Below, piece after piece: positions 12,627 through 24,562 of a stretch of DNA of 64,000 nt. The notes beneath the pieces are model-generated. The model ran no database searches. It saw nothing but the letters and a program-made list of their open reading frames with translations, and had not been told where the DNA came from. Position 1 is the stretch's first letter; the number at the start of each line of letters is the position of its first letter. This DNA comes from Straminergon stramineum (taxonomy: Eukaryota > Streptophyta > Bryopsida > Hypnales > Calliergonaceae). The DNA lies in the NCBI GenBank assembly GCA_963920665.1, contig OY987265.1:18543001-18607000 (forward strand). Reading direction: 5' to 3'. The position numbers and the translations under genes are program-made.

Positions 12627-14236
12627 AGTACCATAACTTCACACCATATTCATTTCTAAAAACCAAAACCTTAATATTTTGTAATGCTAATAAACCTTTG
12701 CAATTGACAGTAATCATATTACTAAGATACAACTTCATATGCACACCAGTCATATCAAGTCCTTCATAAATTGAAATTTCGAATTTCTTCTCAATTGATC
12801 TAAAATACATCAATATGCCAAATTGAACATCAGGGTCATTAAATTCATACAAATCTTAACTTCGTTTGATTTTATAGCTCTGATGTTAACCTCTAAACTT
12901 AGTAAAAACGATTGTGGTGCAGAGCAGTAAGTTACCGGTAATCCTACCCCCACTTGCCATGGCCGTCTGATGTGAGGCACATGTGGGGTAACTCGTGACA
13001 TAGCAGTTACACAATAAACAAGCATTGTATTGATTAGACAAACGGTATGATAGTAATGCACTCCAGTAACCAGTTACCGTGCCTAACTTAGTACTCAAGT
13101 GATCCAATTGAAGCAGCAGCCGATCATAAAATTAAATCCGATTACATTCAATACAAACACTGTGCACAACACTTCCAATATTTCAAAACAATGTTCCTGA
13201 CGTCCTATATATGTTATGTAGGATACCTCCAGAGTCCAGACCATCAAACAACAGGATTAAACTACTTTCGATAGTGAAGAATATCTCCAACTCGTCACCG
13301 CTTCGTAAGACATGATACGTATAAATTAAAAACCTGTCTACTACTGAGGAATAATAATCAAGGTTGATAAGAATGAGTAAGAAGAAATTGCTTAAAATCA
13401 ACGCAATAATCAACCAGTAATCACAAGCAAATTGTTAGCGAAGAGGATATAAATCTTTCTACCTTTCGAGTAAGATGCAGAACAGGATTATACGCCGATA
13501 ATTGAAAAACACATTACTGCCAACTCTTACATGTAAACTGCATTTTGAGTGGATTTCAACATATGTTTACAGATCACCTCATGCTCACTAACCAATAAGT
13601 TAGCTTCATAAAAAACAAAATAGAATAATCACGAAAGTGTTACACATGAATGTGTAGTAGAATAATCACGAAAGCAAATACACAGGAATTAGGAAATCGA
13701 AAAAGATTCTGAAGCTGTCATCCGCTATCATCCTTAATTCTGAAATCAATAGGTCATGACATTCTTGATAAGCTGCTTCAACACACCTGCAAGAAAAATC
13801 TATATTCTTTTCGCATAGCATATTAAGCTGGAGCTAGAAAGTATTCGATTTCTTACTCGATTCAGCTAAGCAGTCTACAGTGTCTGTCAAGCTTTGGGGG
13901 AACAATAAGGAGGGTGTGGCCTCCCCGTCCTCGAGGATGTTAAGTAGCTAGTTTTGAAAAAATGCAGAGGCTCAACAAATCCTCGAGGGCTTTAGATGCA
14001 AACTGGATATCCTGAGGTACAATATTTTACAGCGGACATCCACTAAGGAATGATTCCATCCCGCTTATCGAAGATCAACAAGGAATTGATAGAACATGAA
14101 GAACCAGCCTCTACCAAGTACTACAGATCGCAGTTGCAATTTCTATAGAAAAATCAGAAACGAACCTGTTGCAAAAGCTGGAAGAAATCAATCGGCGAGG
14201 AGGAAATCAAATGGAAGGACAGTGCGGAGGGGTCCT

Positions 14237-14860
14237 CTATCCCCTGCTCTTGAGCTCTGCCAACCTGCGGCTCAGATCATCTTCGGCGTTGGCAGGTGCC
14301 GATTCCTTGACAGGCATAGCCGTGGCACCTGCTTGCGGGAGATTGACAGAAACCTCCAGACCATAATCATCCGCGACTTGGTGCAGAAGCGAGTTCACCT
14401 CATCCTCCGGAGTCGATAAACTAGTGCTCCCAGCCATAGCTGTTTCAATAAACTCAGATTGAACTTCCATGTTCACAAAAGTCTTCTCGAACTGATCCAT
14501 GGTTTGCGAAATCTTCTCCATGTTACCGACAGCGAGAGCACTGTCGAGCGACTTCACGATTCCCGCCATGGACTTGGTGATCGTCTGCATCTTGCTCTGC
14601 GTGCCGAGCCGGGCCACGACGGCGTCGAGACGGGAGGACAATCGAAGGTAATTGAGCTGCTCGTTGTGCTTCCGGATGGCGTTTTGGGCGTAAATCCGAG
14701 CGCCGTCCATATTACCCTTCTCGATCGCTTTCTTCACTTTCAGCTTCTCGCTCTTCTCCTCCTTCTCGCATTTCTTCGCCGAGCGGACGAGCGTCTTGGA
14801 AGTGAACTTCAACTGGAAGATTTGGTCCAGCAGCTTGTCCTGCCCTCTCCCGCCCCACAT
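14237..14860 (-). CDS. CHMP1: ESCRT-III subunit CHMP1/VPS46 (single exon)
   Basis: One uninterrupted frame of 207 aa, the normal length for plant CHMP1 (about 203 aa). The N-terminus starts [20 protein letters not shown], followed by the basic alpha1-alpha2 hairpin ([20 protein letters not shown]) that binds membranes, then the acidic C-terminal half. The final residues [14 protein letters not shown] form an MIM-type helix that recruits VPS4 and LIP5. In plants CHMP1 helps form intralumenal vesicles in multivesicular endosomes and sorts auxin carriers (family knowledge). The start is the only in-frame ATG at the conserved position. There is no coding intron. The longer antisense open frame over 14459-14866 is a shadow of this gene. 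Confidence 0.97.
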   Translation of the reverse strand: MWGGRGQDKLLDQIFQLKFTSKTLVRSAKKCEKEEKSEKLKVKKAIEKGNMDGARIYAQNAIRKHNEQLNYLRLSSRLDAVVARLGTQSKMQTITKSMAGIVKSLDSALAVGNMEKISQTMDQFEKTFVNMEVQSEFIETAMAGSTSLSTPEDEVNSLLHQVADDYGLEVSVNLPQAGATAMPVKESAPANAEDDLSRRLAELKSRG

Positions 14861-15169
14861 GGCTAGCTACTCGATCCCAACCCTAATTCCCACTCAGAAA
14901 TTACACAAAGGACGATCCCTAGACTTGAAATTCTCGTCCGATCGCAGGGAAACCAGAACGCAAAGCGAAATCCTGAGTCAAGGAAGAGAATTCCGATGCA
15001 GACAAGCTCTGCGAGGACCTGCAGACTGATCCCTAGGGTTCGGCTCCGTTGTCTGTGAAGACAAAGAAGACGAAGAAGAAGCCACGAAAGAGCTTACGTA
15101 ACTCAAAGTCCTGCAGTTCGCATATTCACCAATCTGGCATGGCAGCTCAGACTCATCCTCAAAGTGACC

Positions 15170-15210
15170 GTTGAAATGTATCCCAGGGTTTTGTAAAGCT
15201 TATATTCATT
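15170..15210 (-). promoter_or_regulatory. Possible core promoter of CHMP1
   Basis: Read on the minus strand, an AATATAAGC box sits at about 15197-15206, some 340 bp upstream of the ATG. That would place transcription start near 15170 and give a 5' leader of about 310 bases. The spacing is plausible, but the call rests only on the TATA-like word. Confidence 0.3.
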
Positions 15211-16019
15211 TATTTTGGGCAGCGCAGAAAGGGCCCATCTTCAATAAAGCTAAGATAGAGGCACCATTTGTGTGTAAAAAAATGAAAAAAGAAAAAAAGA
15301 AAAAGAAAAGGTAGAGGCATCAATTGTCAACCACGCCCAATATCCAACTTGTAGGGTGCACTATTTTCAACCAAGGACTAGATAAAATTTTCAACTGAAG
15401 TTTGGAATGTTTTTTTTTGGTTCTTTTCAAGGTTGGGACTAATAAGGTTATGACACATGTCCCAAAGTAGTCAGCAAGAAAGTAGGAAGTATTGAGCAAG
15501 AAAGTAGTTCTCGAATGATTGGAATTGGAAGAATCTAAACATTGACTATAGGTCATGAATATTTTTTGGTTCCCAAAATTTACAATAATATCAATTTTAG
15601 GGGGAAGAAAATTCTAAACTTTTTACAATCCCTAGATTTCTTATCTTCCTGCATGGAAAAAATTTCCACCACCTCATATTACTCATGGTCTACTCCAAAA
15701 TTGCTTAAATAATTGGCTACTGGTGCCTCAACTTTATATATTGTACAACCAAAGACAAGGATGAAACAACAACCAAACAACAACACTTCACAAGGTCATA
15801 TTTGTATGAAAAAATGTCCAAAATGGTGGTGCATCTTTGCATTCATTCTTCAAGGCAAGTTGGCTAAGTGCTTGAAAAATTTCAGATCATTTGGAATTGT
15901 ACAACATATATGAAAATTTTTGTTATAGAATTGAATAATGACAATTCCAACAGTTGAAATGCTATAATAAACAATCTATATCCTATGATTTTAATTTCTT
16001 TCAAAAAATATAAAAAATA

Positions 16020-16418
16020 GAATTAAATAAAGGACTTCAAAGTTTATTTTAGACTAGAGATTTCATAACTAGCTGCAAGCTAAAACTCCTCATAACTTTC
16101 ATCTCATTGTTCAAAATGGAATGATTCAAAGCTTTTCCCATATTTATAACTCTAGAAAATCAATTTCAAATTTTTATTTTTGAAAAAAGTGATTTCTTTT
16201 ATTTGCTTGGCTCCCCAAGTTGAGAAAGAAACAACATTTTGCATCATAACTTTTCACTTGTACACCCAAATGAAATGAAATTTAGTACTCATGGAAGATA
16301 TTCCTCATCGACACCTTGTAAAAGAAATTTGGCCTAAATAAGTCAAATCTCCAGTTACATATCCCTGCCCCCCAAAGTTATGTTGCCAAAAATACAAGGA
16401 TAGTCTTTTAGAGGTTAA
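16020..16418 (+). repeat. Dispersed repeat family D, copy 1
   Basis: Similar over about 380 bp to 29430-29799, including GATTTCATAACT, CATAACTTTCATC and the right end ATGTTGCCAA...GTCTTTTAGAGGTTAA. The right end resembles the GGGGTTAA terminus of the TTAA group (TTAA at 16415-16418), but no matching CCCC-type left terminus was found, so it may be 5'-truncated. Non-coding. Confidence 0.5.
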
Positions 16419-16914
16419 AACAAAGTTTTAGAATATTGTATCAAGAATTGAGGTCACACATGCCAATTCAAAATCTCAAGAGTCTCATGTAGGGACTTTA
16501 GGGCTTTAGGGGTTAAGAGCTATTCAATTTGACTTTTTTAAACTATAATACTTACTAATAACATAAAATCAATGTCACCTAAAAGAGTATGCACTACAAG
16601 GAGATGCAATCCAAGATGACAAGTTTTTGACAGAGAATTGTTTGAAATGACAATAGCCATGTTATCATTACCTTAATTTGTCAATTTGTGAGAACTTGTT
16701 AAGTTGTTGTCGAATTCATAATTGATGTTTGATTCTCTTCCTCCTATTTTCAAGACAACAACTGCTCATGGATGATATATAGACTCACTAATGATTATTA
16801 AGATAGATGATTTGCCAAAAACCCAAAGATTTCATTAGGTATTTTATGCACGCACTTTTTTACCATTTGCTATAGATATCATAGTATGAATTGTTTATAA
16901 AAGAAAAACTCTCT

Positions 16915-17482
16915 GTACATAAATAGGGTGGTAGGAAGTAGAACAACCCATGTGAGATATGTAATTTAAAAGTTGCAAGAGCTTAACCGCTCATAGTTAA
17001 ATTTGAAATAAGAATTGTGTTAAAACTAGAATTTCAGACCTCATTTAAGCATAGTAGAATAATTTTTCTCAAAAAAATTTGAACTAAAAAAAGTTGAGAA
17101 ATCAAAATCAAATTTCATGTCCAAAAATCCATTTGATATTTTGATCCTCCAATCCAAAGTTATGGACAAATTTCAGAGAGGATGTTTGAAAAGGTAAAAA
17201 AAATTCCCTTTCACTGTTTCTTTGAAATTTGTCCATAACTTTGGATTGGAGGATCAAAATATCGAATGAATTTTTAGACATGAAACTTGATTTTGATTTT
17301 CCAACTTTTTTTAGTTCAAAGTTTTTTGTGAAAAATTATTCTACTATGCTTAAATGAGGTCTGAAATTCTAGTTTTAACACAATTCTTATTTCAAACTTA
17401 ACTATGAGCAGTTGAGCTCTTGCAACTTTTAAATTACATATCCCACATGGGTTGTTCTACCTCCTACCACCCTATTTATGTA
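16915..17482. repeat. Long near-perfect inverted repeat (hairpin, arms about 261 bp)
   Basis: Arms 16915-17175 and 17222-17482 are reverse complements with few differences; the loop is about 46 bp. The outer ends are GTACATAAATAGGGTGGTAGG and its complement; the inner ends are TATGGACAAATTTCA and TGAAATTTGTCCATA. Transcription would give a long double-stranded RNA. No coding frame spans it. Confidence 0.9.
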
Positions 17483-18932
17483 TAAAGCTTCTTTTCTCTT
17501 CTCAAATCTACAAAACATAAATGGTTCATGAAGTGTTGTAAAGTAACGGCAATTGGCTATTTTGAATATGCATTTTTGCTTCATATATGAAGATTTAAAT
17601 TTTAAGCAATTTAAATTTTAATATATAGTCATTCGTAGAGAATAGGGATACTTGTAACTATTGATTAGGCCATCATGCTAGCATAGCAATAGGACAACTT
17701 ATAAAGAAGGGTATTGGGGAATAGAAGTTGACAAAAATTTCAGTAAAGTGACAAAATAGGTGACAAAATTTTGTCAAATTATTGGCCAAATCTACAAGTT
17801 TCCACTGATAAAGCAATTGATAGACTTTTGCCAATTTTTTGTCAAATAGGACACAATTTCCAATGTAAATGATGGTAAATGTAACCATATTTGATCACTT
17901 AATGGATTTGAAGAAGATCATGAACAATTGAAGGTGGAACAAATTTATCCCATGTAGAAAGCTAGGAAATATATGGGGATTGCCATTTTTTCATAATTTT
18001 CTTACAGAAATTGAAATAACTATAAATTTTGGGAGCCAAAAAGTGCTTGGAGCCCATAGCCAATGCATAGACTTTTCCAATTCCAATCATTTGAGAACTA
18101 CTTTCCACTCACTACTTCCTACATTTTTGTTGACTACTTCGGGACACGTGTCAGAACCTTATAAGTCCTAACCTTAAAAAGGAGAAAAAACAACCATTCC
18201 AAGCTTTGATTGGAAACCTGATCCAGCCTTGATTGGAAATAGTGCGCCCTACAGGTTGGGTATGGGTCGTGGTACATTTACATTATGTTGAGTGGAGAAT
18301 TGTAAATCTCAAGCTCCTGAGGTAAAACAAATTATGGTTTGAGAAGAGTCTAGACATAAGACTTTATAACTTTCTGTAAGTTTCCATCAGTTTCTTCCCA
18401 TGTCTCCATAAACTAATTAAAAACCTTACATAAAAATTATGAAGTATCGCCATATTTCCTTCAATCCGTAACTATAGATCGTTCCGCCTCTAGTCTGCAA
18501 AATTGTCTGTGGCTCGGAGGAGCTTTAGGAATTGAATTTCGTGGTGTTATTTGTGTCACCGTTTCAGTAAAGGGAAGCTTAGTGAAGACCTGCATGGAAA
18601 TTGAAGCAGTATAGGTGGTTCAATTCATTCTTTTCAGTTTGAATTCATAGAGTCTGATTGTCTGTTTCACCGAATTTGGTGGTTGTTGCATGAAACTGTG
18701 TCAAGTGCTACCTTATCAAGGTTTCTCATACTGACGAAATCACATCAATGTCTTCTAGCTGAGTTGCTGGAGTTTACAAAGATCTAACTTTGAAAGCGCA
18801 GATATCTGCAGAAGACCATGAAATGAAAACGCTTAAATTGATTTCCAATTCATTGCCCAGTAAAGTTCATAACCCCTACTACGATCGAGTTTCTTCCTCA
18901 CTAAGTATGCTACGTCTGGTGTTTTTGTGCAG

Positions 18933-19319
18933 ATTAAGCTTATCCCTGCAGGAAATACAGTATCTCGCAGAAGTGTAGAGGCGCGTGCTGCCGAAGTTCG
19001 TGTGCAGGTGCTACCTGGGAGGTTTCAATTTTTTTTTTTCTTCTGGAAATTAGGAAGTATTCTTTCATAGAATTATATCACAATCAGATTTCATGTTAGT
19101 AGCATTATTTGAAAGTTCTGTGTAGCATTGTTGAATCTTCTGTCAGTACTAGACTAATCGTAAATTTTTTGATAGCATCCTGTGGTCGATTGCAAGTTTA
19201 CAACTGCAGGGAGGAATCCACCGTACCCTGAGTTCACTAAGGAAACGTGCACTTCCATGGAAGCCTCCCTTATGAACGAGAGTACCACAAGAGCTAGCTG
19301 CTGGAGCATCACTGACATG
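18933..19319 (+). pseudogene. Two orphan exons of an unrecognised protein (possible gene fragment)
   Basis: The block 18933-19007 (25 codons) follows a GTGCAG acceptor and ends at CAG|GTGCTA. The block 19176-19319 (48 codons) follows GATAG and ends at ATG|GTAAC. Both lengths are multiples of three and join in frame to give IKLIPAGNTVSRRSV... then HPVVDCKFTTAGRNPPYPEF.... Composition from about 18.48 kb is more gene-like than the AT-rich surroundings. I do not recognise the product. No convincing start or following exon was found before the P450 remnant begins at 19577, so this may be a truncated gene, or coincidence. Confidence 0.3.
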
Positions 19320-19576
19320 GTAACTTGGTCATTTGGGTCTAAGTTACTGCTTGAATGTCCTGCTTGTGGCCTGTTGGGTATATATGAACAACATATATAG
19401 TTATATATAAATATGAATGAAAAATAAATTTCAAACTATAATGGCTGTAAAAAAACAGGATTATTACACAATTATGAAATGGTATTTACTGCATATCCAT
19501 ACAAAAGGCGACACTTGAAAACAAATTGCAAATGATATCCTATTTGTAAATAGCTTTATCAAAGGCATTAAAAATT

Positions 19577-22362
19577 TTAAGGAATGGATAAGCGAGCCTT
19601 CGGAATGGCAATCAGAGGGTGAGCTAGCACATGCCCAACCCCTTCAGCTTTGGACATATCTAAATCCATAGATTGGAAATCGTTAGGAAGAGACCAATCA
19701 AAAGATTGCATAAAAGTTGCAACCATAATGTGAATCAATGTGGAAGCTAGCATAATGCCTGGACATTGTCTCCGCCCGGCTCCAAATGGTAGGACTTCGA
19801 AATTTTTGCCTTCAACTTGCATATGAGCATGAGGCATTCCATCCAAAAATCTTCAAGGCTTGAAAATCATAGGATCCTCCCATATCCTTGGATCTCGAGC
19901 AATTGCTGCAGCATAATTTACAAAAACTAGTGTTTTTCCAGGTATGTCATATTCCAAAACCTTGCAAGTTTGTTTACTCAAATGAGGAAGCAACATTGGG
20001 AGTATTGGATGAAAGTGAAAGTTTTCTTTGATGACGGCTTGTAAATACTTGAGGTTAGGAATATTTGCATCTTCCACTCTTCGAGACTTGCCTACAACCA
20101 TGTCAAGCTCTGCTTGCACTTTCTTCATCACAACAGGATTCCGAATGCATTCAGCAATTGCCCATTCTATTGTATCAGTAGTGGTACTAATACTTCCTAA
20201 AAAAGCATTATGTTTTTCAAAAGAGAAGAAACAATTAAAGGTATGTTAATTAAATCTATCCACAAGATGAACTTGAAGATGGGAGATCAACAATATAAAT
20301 AATTTAAAAACTTTGACAATAGAATAGAATTTTCATGTGTGAATTTCATCATAAAATTTTATAACAAATAGATTATCAACCTCAACATGAAAATACTTTC
20401 AAGTAGTCACTTGTGATTATCTTTCACTTCTTAACTTCAAACAAAAGTCTTTGAAATAAAATAAAATAAATATAAATTCTTAATAACCTCTACTTAAGAA
20501 AAAGAAATTTCATTCTTACCCACAATGTACTATTGACATTGTCATTGGTGATGTCAAATTGCAATGTCTCATCCTCCATTTGGTCCAAAAGGACATCTAC
20601 CATATCTTTGACAAAAATGGAACCACTCTTGCTTTGTAGAACATGCTCTGATATGATTGGAGACATGAAAGCATCCATTCTCCCTCTCAACTCTCGCATT
20701 TGTCTTTCAAGCCTAAAGATGTCCATCCACTTGGAAATAGGCATGAAGTCACTTGGATTTATAATTTGACCATACTTCATGATACCCCTCAAAATCTTTT
20801 TAAAATCGCTCACTTGTTCAAGTTCTTGTTCATCATGTATCTTACCAGAAGCCATTGCCATGAAACGCTTTTTGAGAATCACACACAACATGATGTTAGT
20901 TATGGCTACTTCAATGTAGCTCCTCACAGACACCACTATAACGCCATCTTGGGGAATCATATGCAAGACATGAGCAATTTCTTCCATTCGCACATTTGTT
21001 GCTAGTTGAAGTTGTTTGTTGGTATTGAGTTGTATGTGTAGTACCTTCTTGAAGTGTAGCCTCATAGGTGAGTTAGACACCATGACTATATCTGATATCA
21101 AATATAGTCACAATTGTTATAAAAGGATGAATTTCAAACTACAAAAATTGAACTCAATTAACAAGGACTACAATTAAATGACTTTCAATTCAAATTGAGA
21201 AATGAAGTACTTTCAAATTCCTAGAGCTCTATAAAATAGAAATGTTTTAGATTAGAGATGTTACTCAAACAGTTGAAATAGCATTGAGGTATGTTCACCC
21301 ATTATCAATACACTACCCTAGATGTGCCACCTACACTTGCTTCAAAAAACCTAAAAGAAAACTAGATATTGATTACTCAAAATGTACACTATGAAAACAT
21401 GAAAGTCTATGAAAGCCTATTCTTAGTTTTTTGGTAGACCTAGAGGGATTATCTTAAAAATTCATATCTTTGTCATACATAATCCATTTGTAATGCTTGA
21501 ATCCCATTTTAGTTGCTAATGAGTTTCAATAAAAATAATACATGTTGAGAAATACTAACTATACTCATGTTGAGATGTCATTAGTGTTGATTATCAGTGT
21601 ATGTACCCTATTTTTCTTGAACTCTAGCTTTCTACTACTACTAACCATCTTGACTAGATACTCAAGCTTCTATCTCTTCCATACTTGAAGACAAAATGCA
21701 ACAATCCAATTAAAACAACATCTCTATAATCTCAACCACACTCAATTTGCATAAACGGCAATCACTCATTGAGTAAGGAGAGGCATGTCGTTTTCCAAAA
21801 CTTTGGGTCCGTGTAGCATTACGATTTTTCACTTTTAGCCTATTCATTGAAGTTATTTCCAACAACATGAAAACAAAACTTTGCTATTTGCTACTGAAAT
21901 AACAACCAGCCTCAAGATCCTCACCACTACCATGGCTTGTTCATTACTTCTCATAAACAATGAGGTTGTACTTTCACATTACATTCGACATCCTTGCACA
22001 CTAGGAGTTTGAATCTTATCAGTCAGTCCCAAGCTAGGTGAGGAAGATAGAGGCAACTCCGTACCTCCGGGAACAATCACATCGGAAAACGAAGTTGGGA
22101 TTCGGTTTGCAAAATTGGAGCCTTGAGTCTTGAGAATCTCCTCCGCTGCTGCAGGGGAGGTAGCCACCACAACTAGCTTTGGCCCCAACCATAGAGACAT
22201 GAGCGGTCCATAAGTCTCGGCCAGTTTAGCAAAATTGCGTTGTGGAAATTTGCCCAACAAGTGCAAGGACCCGATGATGGGGAGACCCCGTGGGCTTGGA
22301 GGTAAATTCTTGAATTTCCTGCTTGTGAGCAACTTGGCAAGCAGAAGAATGCCAAGCTCCAC
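19577..22362 (-). pseudogene. Cytochrome P450 (A-type, CYP71-clan-like), decayed
   Basis: Exon 1 (22362-22065) encodes the proline-rich hinge LPPSPRGLPIIGSLHLLG. Exon 2 (21091-20520) joins it in phase after G|GTACGG and encodes helices C to H. The last part (about 20210-19577) encodes an I-helix remnant GSISTTTDTIEW, the K-helix region and the haem loop FGAGRRQCPG. Damage: no in-frame ATG at the N-terminus (an upstream TAG precedes a GTG); the I-helix AGTDTT-type motif is altered; no AG acceptor lies in the right phase before the I-helix; the invariant ExxR reads ENFH; and an in-frame TGA separates IFKP from the haem-loop part near 19850. P450s are ER-bound monooxygenases; this copy is unlikely to be active. 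Confidence 0.85.
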
Positions 22363-22420
22363 TGCACTGACAACCTACACAACACTATAGCCACGTTCAT
22401 GTGCTTGCGCACAACAACTA

Positions 22421-22690
22421 ATTTGAGCAAACATTTTCATTGAGACTCCTCTAATATCGATTTGAACATTCCTATAGTTGCACGCAGTGAAGATCACTCT
22501 ACGTTAGTTTGAGCAAATTTTTGAGATTCAGATAACAGATAACTACACATGCAATCTGTGGAGCATAGCTAGTGCGGAGTTGCGGACCACCTTGAGAAAA
22601 AAATTTGAGACTAATAAAACTGGCATCTACATATTCCTATATATAGCTGCATGCACACAGTATCTAGTTTGAGCAAATTTTTGAGACTAA
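22421..22690. repeat. Partial tandem duplication upstream of the P450 remnant
   Basis: TTTGAGCAAATTTTTGAGA occurs near 22509 and 22668, with a weaker copy near 22421. Each strong copy is preceded by an ATTCCTATA...GCATGCA-like stretch, so the unit is about 160 bp. Its position in the former promoter of the P450 suggests a local duplication. No function is evident. Confidence 0.5.
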
Positions 22691-23440
22691 ACTGATATTG
22701 ATACTCAAAAGGGAATCAGAGCTTGCATAAGATTGTTTGGAAAGCAGAGAAGAGAAGAGCTAGAAGCGTACACTCCAAGTTCCTAAAGGCAGCATCATTG
22801 TCACCATGGCCGTTCGAGAAGTTTGATGTTAGGGTTTGCACAATTTGAATGCAAGTGAAAAAACTCATGCATGTTCCAGAAGTCCTGGTACTCAGAATTC
22901 AGACACAGGATTGTTTTCAGTCTAGCTCGTGTAAATGGCTCCAAGTCCACATTGTTGCGCAAACAGTATGTGAGACAGTCAGTAAGCTCAATGGCAGCTA
23001 GTGCATGCATGACTATTGGCTACCATTCTGTAACTTGGCACCAGGAAGCACAAACTCTTGTTAGTAAAATGTGGAGAATTCAAGTGGACGAGAGAAATGC
23101 ATGAGATTCCACAACCTCTTCTAACTTTTGAAATTGTTTTTCTGGGGTTGTACGTTGTTGCAGGAATTATATGACCCATACAAAGTGGAAAATACTGAAT
23201 GTTTAGTGTTGTTGTATGGGCCTATTCAGTACTGTACTGTAGTGAATTCATGAGTGTGCATCTGCACTGTACGCTACGTGATGAACATGAGCCAATGAGC
23301 AACAAAAGGTGGTAGTGCCCTGCACAGTACTTGATCCTCACTTTAGTTACAGAAGTTGCGAGGAGTAAGTTTAGAGGATTACTACGTAGGAGTGGGATTG
23401 GCAGGAATCTCACTGAGTTGCACTCAATGATTTGTCATTG
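22691..23440. other. No gene recognised
   Basis: Composition is less AT-rich than the surroundings and there are short overlapping frames on both strands (for example minus 23010-22801, MHALAAIELTDCLTYCLRNN...). None matches a family I know, none has a coherent exon structure, and they compete on both strands. Confidence 0.4.
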
Positions 23441-23556
23441 GTAATAAGAGCATCCGCACTGTGACGCTGAAATGCTGGCCGGAAGGCCAATGGCTGGGCC
23501 CGGGCTCTTTTTTCTACCACACCGTTGGCTCACCGACAGAATAGAAGAGCCTGGGC

Positions 23557-23890
23557 TCGTCAAACTCATTAGGGGAAATTTGAGGCCTCAACATGCCTGT
23601 GAGTTCCTAGGTTGCGGGGAACGCAGGAACTGCGGCACTGTTACAATCTGACGTGTCCGAGACTGTGCCATGTCAAAAAAAATATTTTAAATTAAAAAAA
23701 ATTTCAACTTATTTTTGCCTATCAGATTTTTTTTAAATATAAATATATATTTTTATAAATTTTTTTGATATTTATTTGACTGACAACTACTAGCCATTCC
23801 TGGATAGCATAGGGAATAAGCAGGGGAATAGCCCTGAAATGGGCATGTAGAGGCCTCAGATTTCCCCTAATGATGAGCTTGGCACGTCAT
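23557..23890. mobile_element. MITE, family M copy 1
   Basis: Inverted termini: left ACTCATTAGGGGAAATTTGA then GGCCTCAACATGCC; right, reverse-complemented, ATCATTAGGGGAAATCTGA then GGCCTCTACATGCC. The core is AT-rich and contains TGTGCCATGTCAAA and TGACTGACAA, shared with 26628-26880. Non-coding, about 330 bp. A GAGCATCC word just upstream (23449) is typical of plant MITE termini, so the element may be larger or nested. Confidence 0.65.
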
Positions 23891-24060
23891 CTTCCAGTGT
23901 TCTTCATCACCCTTTCCGTGTACCCCCAATTTCGGATTCACTATTGAGATCTTCCCATTCAAATAACTAATTGGAGAAGCAGTAATGGTGGCATGAATAG
24001 CTTTGAATTCATGAATAGTAGCTTACATGTCTTGGGTATTCCATCTCAGAGTGGGGCCTT

Positions 24061-24562
24061 GGCATGGGGAATCAAGAAAGAGAATTGTGGAGCTCCAAAG
24101 GTAGAAGCACCTATATGCGACACTTATTTTAGATCTCTTGATATGGATGGTGCATGCAAAAAAAAATAATGTGAGTCTGTTAGAAAATGGTTTAGGAAAC
24201 CAACAAAATTGGTTTCGTATTTTTCCGAGCTTGTATGAATATTATACAAATTTTTTAAACAACTTAGTAGATGCACCTCTTGTGGACACTAGACTAACAC
24301 CAAAGTAGGCATTAGGCAAGGAAACACCCAAAAGAGACACACCTAAACTTAGATCAAGTGCTAGTGATTAGCTATTTCTTGGAAGAGTGACAACTTCTTG
24401 GAATCCCACATGTCTACTTTAGAACCCCATTTGTCTACTTTGGATCCACAAGCCCTTGGATTTAGGTTGTTTTTTAGGTGTCTGTGAATGACTCATGTTA
24501 CAATTGGGTGCTTCTACCTTAATTGGACATTTGGCGAGTCAAATTTTCCATGCCATGGCATG
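24061..24562. mobile_element. MITE-like element with 50-bp degenerate inverted ends
   Basis: The left end GGCATGGGGAATCAAG followed by GGTAGAAGCACC is mirrored at the right by GGTGCTTCTACC and TTTTCCATGCC. About 500 bp, non-coding. The right side runs into GGATGCTCT, a common plant MITE end, so the exact border is uncertain. Confidence 0.55.

Larger units (their letters stand above)
7641..14236. other. AT-rich gene-free region with short repeats
   Basis: No supported gene lies between the GBP-like gene and CHMP1. Open frames here are short and biased to Phe, Ile, Lys and Asn, as expected from AT-rich DNA. The stretch holds the TTAA-bounded elements listed separately (8121-8919, 10830-11410, 11446-12014, 12054-12626). 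At 13.62-13.68 kb the 17-mer TAGAATAATCACGAAAG occurs twice about 38 bp apart. Base composition becomes more balanced from about 12.85 kb, nearing the 3' end of the CHMP1 gene, whose 3' UTR probably runs leftward from 14236. Confidence 0.6.
15331..18272. mobile_element. 2.9 kb element bounded by long degenerate inverted repeats
   Basis: About 250-350 bp at the left (from 15331, CCACGCCCAATATCCAACTT) reappears inverted at the right end (to 18272). Shared blocks include AACTTGTAGGGTGCAC against a reversed GCGCCCTACAGGTTG, AATGATTGGAATTGGAA, and a CCCAAAGTAGTCA-type block. The interior is non-coding: it holds a family D fragment, an extra TTTAGGGGTTAA end at 16506-16516, and the long hairpin at 16915-17482. 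No transposase is visible. It may be a non-autonomous foldback or MULE-like element; no target duplication was recognised. Confidence 0.55.

Noticed and set aside
14459..14866. 135-codon open frame antisense to CHMP1
   Set aside because: It lies wholly within the conserved CHMP1 coding sequence on the opposite strand and has no domain; it is a shadow.
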